From Siderastrea siderea (lineage: Eukaryota > Cnidaria > Anthozoa > Scleractinia > Rhizangiidae), in assembly GCA_964030785.1 (NCBI GenBank), contig OZ034967.1:57842665-57906664 (forward strand): DNA of 64,000 bases, read 5' to 3'. Position numbers and translations under genes: made by a program. Positions 15,001-24,000 of the stretch are shown one piece after another. Numbering within the stretch: position 1 is the stretch's first letter; every line of letters starts with the position of its first letter. The notes under the pieces are model-generated. The model did no database searches. It was not told the DNA's origin and was given only the letters and a program-made list of their open reading frames with translations.

Positions 15001-18000
15001 TGAAAAGGAGGGCGATAAAATCTTCGTTGAATTAGGGGATGTCTTCCTTGATTTGGAAGCAAGCGAAAACGAACTAAGTCAACCTCCAGATGATTTTGAC
15101 ATCTGTCAGGTCCTGCGCAGTCAAGCAGTGCCTGAGACTGCATTTACCAATGACTTCTGTTCTGCAAAGAATGCTGCCACTGCTCAAGTTTTGTCGGACA
15201 GTGTTCCACAGCTGAAGCTTTTCTCTCTCATTCTGTGGTACAGAATATTTGTGTTGCTTGGTGACCACCTTGCAACCAATGGAGATGAAATCGTCCAAAA
15301 TGTGATGCTGCGCAAGCACCTTACGGACACCACGCATCATCTGTACATAGATATCATTGGTTCGGTCGAATACCGCCGGGAGCTCCGTGCCCTCTTTGGA
15401 GTGAATGAGCTATCGGAAGCACATCTGTCTATTGGCTCAATGTTGTGCTTAGATACATTTTCGTCATTCATTCATCACTTAGCTAGCAAAGTAGAGCGCA
15501 GGCATGAGGCGGAGGAACTTAATTTCAGTGTATCTGAAATGCCTGTTGAAGGCCTTGCGAAGCTGCGACATGTTGGTGGGTGGTCCATTAGGAAGGAGCT
15601 CGAACGTTCAAGAAGATACATCAGGGAGAACATGTTTTCTCAATCAAGTGAAACACGTCAAAGTGTCAATGCTGCATATGCAAAATGCGAGCTATTAGAG
15701 GAACACATTATTGTTCAATACTCTTGGCTTAAGGAAAACACAAATGTGCCAGGAACCTTGGAAGTAACAGAGGATAGACAATACAGAGAACGTGGATTGA
15801 TTCATATCTCAGATGAGGCCTTTTCTTGCTTTATGATCATTGAAGAAATGAGAGTTCAACACATGAATTCGTCCAGACTGATGTCTTCACAGGAAAAAGC
15901 TCAATTTGCTGACAATGCAATTCAAGCAATCAAAGATGACACAGCCCTGAAAACAGCTTGGACAGCAGCATTCAAAGATGTTGAAGCTAACAAAGTGGTG
16001 TGTAAAAAAATAATTCAAATAGGTCAAGGCCATGACTTATTTTATGTGAACAAAGTTTAGGTGATCCTTAGCTGCAGTTTGCAAAAGGGGAAAACTAGTA
16101 AGAATTGTTTCTGGGTTGTTATTGTGTATCAAAAAATAAGCCAATTAGGAACAAGATGGAAAAAAATGCAAGCTGTCATGCTAACTAGCTTTTTCAATTT
16201 ATCTCCTATCTGATTGGTTATTGCCCATTTAAAATGTTATAGTCAAATCAAAGCATTAACTGCTTGCAAATTAAGACAGCAAAATGGGTCATGTTTTCAA
16301 ATCTGTGGATCTTCACTGTCTTTTTTCTTAATTTTAGCCAGAATGTATAAATGTAATTTTGGATAATTATTTTTAATTGGTACCAAAATGCTTGTTGTAA
16401 CCAGTTACATGTATGACTGTACGCTGAGAGTAATGTTGGCCATGATTTATTTATCTACTTAAAGTGCAATTGAACCTTTCCTGTTGCATGTTAATTTTAA
16501 AGTATTATGTTCAAAATCAAGTTCATCAGAATTTAAAATTCCACATTCAGTAGGTGGGGCAAGCTTGAAAGTTGTTAGACTCTTTTAAATATGTTGTACG
16601 ATGAGGCTAAATAACTGTAATTTCTTTTTTCAGGTTCTAGTGGATCAGCTGTTAGAAGATGTAGTCACCAGATACATGAAGATGGCAACATGTCAGTTCC
16701 TGCGAGATTTTAGACGTGCTTGCAGACTAAAGAAAACAGCAGAGCACAGGAAGCGGGTGCTACAGCGGAAGCAGGTGGCTGCTGAAAGAAATGATCATCC
16801 GAAGTTTAACACAATCATTGCGGACAGATCCACTGGCAAGCAAGTCAGCAACCATCATTTGCACTTCTTTGCCCAGAAGCACGGCCTTGCGGGGGTGAAA
16901 AGAGTGTACACAAAAGAGCAGCTGGAGAAGCTTTGTAGAGCATATGGAATCCAGATCAGAACTAGCCATAATAAGCAGCAGTTGGCCCATGGTTTGGTAG
17001 AGGCTTTGAAAGCAATGAACAGCAATGATGGAATACCCCACCCTCATTTCCTAAATCGACTACGTGCTCAGGCTGAAGTTAATGATGGCAGAGTTGTTCT
17101 CAGAATTATCAGATCAGACTAAGAACAAAATGACTGTATGCAGTAACTGGTGAGTTTATTAACAATTTGCTCTACAAACACAGTAGAAATGTACATTGAA
17201 TTTACCTATTTTTTGAATCCAAATGATGGAAGTTGTTTCTTGACATCATCAGAAATTCTAAATTATTTAAGGCAACTTCAGGAAAAAAAATATCACCTCC
17301 CTTGAATAGTAATTGGTTTCCATTTTGAGCCGTTGAAAGAGGTAATGGGAAAATTTGAAAACTTCATCTATCAATTGACAGAGCCACCAGTGTGTTGGTT
17401 TTATCTTTCATTTCACTGTTTCTGTAAACAACATTCAGAGCATTAGCCTGTACAATTTCGATACTCTAATGAAAGAAAAATATTTAGAGATTTCTGAAAC
17501 AAAGCACAACAAGAAAAGTTGATTTTACATATTCAATGCAGACAAAGGCCTTGCTTGTAATACAGTAGAAACCGGATAACTCTAACTCTGAAGGGAAACA
17601 AAAAACAGTTCAAGTAGGCAGGGTTTCGAGATATCAGGGTTTTTTGAATATTCAATTAGTCATGTTAATAATTGATATCTGGGTCTTTTGAGAATTCAAT
17701 TAGTCATGTTAATAATTGATAGTTTACAGATTTTTCAGCACTTCATTACACAGTACAGTGCAAATTAAACTTATCTCATCAGAAACTCTAGCAGGATCAT
17801 ACATTTATATGTTAAGTGTGGATAATGACTGCCAAATACATGATCTTTTCGTCGCTCTAATTAAAATCAAATTGCTGTATTGTTAGTCTTAGAAGAGCTA
17901 ATGGGACATGTGGCAAGTGGTAAGAGCCAGAATTCAAGTTATTGAGGTAAATGCAACCCAAATTTTGTTTAGGGGAAACGAAATTCAATTCGAGTTAGCA

Positions 18001-21000
18001 AGGTTTTCAAGTTATCTGAGTTCGAGTTAACCTATCCAACACAAAGCAGAACATGTATACAAATGCAACATGCATAATTAAAATGTAGTTTGGAAAACTT
18101 GATAACAATGCCGAAAATACTAATGAATTACATTCGTTGAAGTCTAATGTTTACCCTGTTACATTTTCTTAAGTTCTGGCCTTACCAGCATTACACTTTT
18201 TGCTTATGGTTTGTTGCCCAAATCGGATAGAATTTTGAGATGATTCTTGAAGCCTGTAAGTTGGGTTATTGTTTTGTCCATTACATGCTCTTGTCTGACA
18301 AAAATGATTTTCAACCCCATCCTGGTTGACAATCCATTCCTTGATTGCAGAGTTGGGGAACTTTGTCAACTTGATGTTTACAAGTGATTTGAAACCGTGT
18401 GTCATTGCTTGGAGGTCAAACCAGAGTTTTTCGGATATGAAGTTTTTGGGTGTCGGTGTCTCTTCTTTCCAGTCTGCAAGATACTGTAGGAAGCCATCCA
18501 GACTTTTAAACCGTGGATCGTCTATACTTCTAACAGCTTCTCTGCTTGTACTGAAAAAATCTATAGCTGCACTTGTGTGGGCCACTAGTTGAATTGAAGC
18601 ATCAAGGGCACTGCCATCCTTACCATTTTCTGTCAGATGCCTTTTGTAGGCCTATATAGAGACAATGTAGAACTTTTGTAAGAGAGAGATGACTCTCAGT
18701 CAGGCTGCATTCACTTTCTTGTAATCTTCACTTTTCCCAATACACATAGTTTACAGAAACATTGATTTGACCAAAGGTGGAATCCAGGATTTGTGCTCAA
18801 AGACTGACGATAGTCAGCTTTCAAGCCAGTTCTGCATGTTAAAATTGAGGGAGGGCTCCAGGGCTCAAATACCTACACATAATAGCCCTAGGGAGCCCAG
18901 GGTTAGGCATCTACATGTAATAGCTGTCTTACTAGAGGGGTGGGCATCTATACCGGTGGTTAAGTTTTGGGTCACTTTCAACAGATTCTGCCAGTTAGAC
19001 CAATGACATCATATTTAATTTATGATTGTTATGTATTGGCAGCTGAACCCAGCTGCCAACACAGCCTTGTAGCAGCTCGACTGTCATCGGGAATGAAAAG
19101 GCACTCCACCCAGCCTCCAAGTCTAGCCAGAGGCCCTCAGGGGGAGGAAGGGTGGGTGTTAGTGAATTGCAGGACCTTCTGTCAGCCTGCTGGGCACCTT
19201 TTATAGAAACAAGTCAGACATACATGAACATGGATAGGAAATGCAGAAAAGTGTAAATGTTGAATGGTTTCTGTCTTGTACCTCAGTCTATAAGCTCTCC
19301 CATGTAAGGGAGAAGGGAATTAAATGCATAATAGGAAATAAGTTTTTTAACTTTAAAAATGCTTATTTAAAAATCTTCTTTACCATCAACAGGAAATGCA
19401 TCTTTTTGTCCAGGACGTCTTCAGCCAGATGATTGCGCATCCGTAGAGCGGGATCAAGATTGAAATGTTCCTCCTTCAGCCGCTCGTGTATGTGAATTGA
19501 TGTTGTGGTTTGATCGAACTTGTATGCATCAACAAAATGAGACCAGAGAATCTTCTTCCCAGCTATGGTCAGGCATCTGGGCTTTCCGGCCAAGTTACTC
19601 TTCTCTATATTGTTGCGAATTTTTTTGAAGTTGTGCTACAAATGTAATTATAACATTATCAAGGGACAGCCTGATAAATAAGTGAAGTACAGCTGCATAA
19701 TATGATTTCAACATCAATTTTATTGTGCTGCTCCAGAAAATATCCATAACCCTTCCATGAATGGTTTAAGCCTACCCAACCCCCTGGAATTTTCAGACAA
19801 GTCCCATACTTTCCTTTTAAAAATTGTGGTTTTGGTTAACCCCTCCCCCTCGTAATTCCCATTGACCTTTCATGGATATTTTCAGGTAAAGCACATACTA
19901 TAAACAAGTTAATCTTTCATGCTCATAATCTTACCTTACAATCCACCATGAATACCATGGGTCCTCCAGTGTGCATATTGAAAGCAACAAACTTTTTCTC
20001 AACTGGGTCATAGCCTGGGAAGTGCATTTTGATGAATTTGCGGTTCACATCGGCACCATCAAGAATGCACCAGTAAATGCTGTTTTTGTAGAACAGAACA
20101 AAAAAATAAGAAATTGTTTATTTTAAGTTTTTTTAAAACTCGTGACAAATTTTATTTCACCCTCAAGTGGAAAACAAGACAAATGCCCTGAATGGGTCAG
20201 GGGCTCATACCAACAGTGAGGTTTACCAAATTGATTGTTGCATTTTTATGAATTTTGATAAGGTGCCATCCAAAAGTTTCCAACAATGTTTGATTTAATC
20301 ACTTTACTGTTTCTAAATTGATTTCACATGCAAATATGGGAATTATAAATTCCCATATGAAACAGTCAAGACTATCATGCTCTGACATAACCTAAACATA
20401 CCACAAAGAAAGCATTTTAATTGTACAGGCCCTACTTTATGGGGGCTAATAACTGAGCATAAGATTTAAAACTTTTTGACTGTTTCAATAGTATGTGCAA
20501 ACTTGGTGCAAACAAAAAAGCTAACATCTCATCTGAAATTTACATGCCAATACATTTGTGGATACATGTGCTTCTTAATAGGGTTGTTGGGGACTCCTAA
20601 GTTTATATGTAGGACCCTTCCTACCAAGGTGGATCTTCAAGTGCACTAGTTATGACCACTTCTGTATAAAATTAGTACACATGTAATGTAGGGGTTTCCT
20701 AGAGAATCATGGATCTGCTCTGAATGCTTTTACTTACTTGAAGGAAAACTCTTTCAGCATACCAACACCTTTCCAAAATTGGTAAAACAGGTCAGTTGGA
20801 GTACAGTCCTGGCTGGGAAATTGAGCAATTGGAAATCTAAATCCACAATCACTGACAAAAAGAAACTGCAGGACATGTGAAGCCAGTTTGGTTTCCGTTT
20901 TTCCTGCAGATTAAAATTGAACAATCAAATATGTATATAAGTTGCTTAGTCATTTGGTGGTTTGTTTTTTAATTGTACATGTAAATAGCAAGGGTACCCA

Positions 21001-24000
21001 AAAGGTAGAATATTAACTGATAAAGCCCCCCTCAAATATTTGTACCAATGTGTACCAATGTAACATTGCCTGTGGTAGCACATTTTGGTTTTGTTCCAAT
21101 AACGGCTCCTTTTTGCATAGACCGTAAAAGAAAGCAGAATCACAAGCATTAAATTAAAAGGCATATAATTAATTATGGTAATTTAGAAGAAGTACAATGT
21201 ATATATAAGCACAGAGTTGTTCATGATATGTGGGTGTAATAGGGCTTACCTTCTAAAGCAAGCATGTCATCGTGTAAAGGACCAAGCTCCACAAAACCAA
21301 CCAGTCGGTGTTTTCCATCCTTAACAACCATTTCTACATTTTCCTGTTAATGGTGGATAATAATTTTAGGAAATTAAATATTTGGTATGTTAGTTAATCT
21401 TAGTTGCAGTTAATCGTAGTAAATTGTTATTAAATTTCAATGCTTCTTTGATTATCTTGAATGATATTCTTTATAAAATAAAGTAACTGTTAAACTAATT
21501 CAAGCATATTGGATTCAGTATAATTAGTGTAAATTATACAGTGAAAACCCGCAAGTAAGAACCTACCATTTAGATCCTTCTAGGCAAAAATTTGCAAATT
21601 AACCCCCCCCCCCTTTTTTGAACAAGAACCTTTTTAGCCACTTTTGTGATATGCAAATTTTATACAAGGAGTAGGCCGAACACCATTAAAAGTTCTATTA
21701 GCATTTTTTTTTCAGAAAAAAAGAACCTAACTAGCCTAAATTTGTGTTACACTGTAACTACCATTTATGTAAGAACCTGTTTAGCCTAACCTGGAAACAA
21801 TAGGTTTTTACTTGCAGGTTTTTTGCTGTATTTCTACCTATCCTATTTCTTACCTCGATCTTCATTTCGTCAATAACAAAGCCACCCCAATAATCACAAT
21901 CCTTTAAATTGTTCTCTAGTGCAGCCTGCTTACACCACTCAACCATTTCTCTGTTCCATCCTGGCTTTTGTTCACGTTTGTTTTTATGATACCTGTGGGA
22001 TAAAAAGGTTTGCGGTTAACTCCTCATAAATAATAATCACTAAAAAAGTGTGATGAAGATTTTTTGTGCACTTTTTTAGTTTTAATTTTTTCCTTAGTTG
22101 TTCTAATCTGCAAATTATAATCTACCTGATGGTGCGATTACTTGGGAGACGTAGGAAACTTCTTAAAGGATCCAATACATTAGGGGTCTTGCAGTATAAT
22201 TGTATACACAGTTGCATGATCCTATATAAAAAAAAATACCATCAATCAAAATGCAATGTGTATCTGGTATTACTACAATATTATTATTACAATATCATTA
22301 TCACCACTACCACCCCATCCATTTTATTTAAATTATCCCAACTAACACTGGCAGGTGTACAGAATGTCTTCACCTTCCAGGTCGCGACGGTCGGCTGGGT
22401 ATGTCAAAATAAAATAACAGGAATGTTTGTGTTAACTCTAAGGGGTTGAAAGTATAGTTTTGAACTTCCGAATGGTATGGGGCCATTTGGTTTCTTGTCC
22501 CCTAATGGGGAGTCATCCTGTAATGCTGTTAAGTATCTATTTTATAACTATCACACTGACTTACTTTGGGTGCCACCTGTAACCATTTTTGCTCGTGGTG
22601 TTGATTATCTTCTGCTGCTGTTCCCATAGCAACCGCATGTCTTCCGGTAGATTTTCCTCTAGTTTTGTTGACATTTTAAGAAGGTCTTCTTGATCTTCGT
22701 CTGCAACAAGTACTGCCTCCTGTTCAAATTTTTGCCGCAGGTGTAATTCTCTTCTCTCTGCATTTCGTCTGGCCCTTTGTTCACTCTTAAGTTGACATTC
22801 AATATCTTGTTTTGTCATGAATCGCTTATTGCAAGAAGGATGGACCATTGGTTGTTCGGCCTTCCTCTTCCTGCGGTTGTTATCAACTTTATGCAGTCGG
22901 GAGCAGTTTTGGCAGGCCCTTGCTGTATCAACTAACACTTGGCAATTTTCTGCAAAAACTGTTTGGCATTCACTTCCACCATGTTCACGCAAAACACCAT
23001 TGACGTGGGGTAGGAGGGCCATGACATTTTCACCCTCCTCTAAATGAAAGCCAAAGCACAAGGAGGAGTTCTCTATATATTTGACAGCTAGCAGAATTTG
23101 CTTTTCCACGGGCATGCTATTGAGTATTCCCTCCAAACCAAAATCCTTTTTTAAGTCTACACTACATCCGTGTGATTTGACTTGCAGAGTAATTTCCTGT
23201 GGTGTTTTGTTTGTGACTTTGAGCTCTCTGGTTCCCCTTTGTTTTCTGAATTCCCAGCTTTCATGCCTTATGATGCTTATTTGCTCAGCGCCATCTTCGA
23301 TGACATGCCAACAATCTGGTAGCTTTAAAGTGGACACTAAATTACTGAGGCTACCGGAGGCCGTATGATTTAACAAGCCACGATTTTCTGCATCATATGA
23401 GCTTTTTGGAACTCGCCGTAGATTTAAGTAGGCGCGCGCGCGTTGCTTCGTTCCCCTCGGCCCTCTCTGAACAGAATGCACTTGGTCGCCAAATATGTCT
23501 TTGACAATCCAGCCCAGGGACGAACGGGATAATTCTTTACAGAAATTTTCCTTTTCTTTAAGGGCATGATCGATAATTTCGTTGACAAAGACAAATCCTT
23601 CCGGCGCGTACTCGTAATTTGCCAAAACCCTATGAAACAACCAAATTCACGTTTAAAATTCGTTAACTTTTTGGCCATGTTTTCTTCATTTTATTTAAAT
23701 ATTCTATAAATATATCAATGTACTCACCACACTTTCCATTCTGGTGAAAAACCAGATAGCTTTAAATCCTTCCTTGCGGAACCTTGAGCTTTTATATTCT
23801 CGGAAAGATTATTTTCTCTCTGTTTTGAAAGCATTTCGTGTTTATCGAGCTGATCGAAAGAAAATCTTCAATTTGAATTCGCTTGCCTTCGCTGCGATTG
23901 GTCAATAGGAACAATGGTGACAAGTCATTGTTTGCCAGGGAAGGGCCCGAGAGCGGTATTGTTGTTGGCATTGTTTTACCGTCACCCACGGGGTGTGTAA

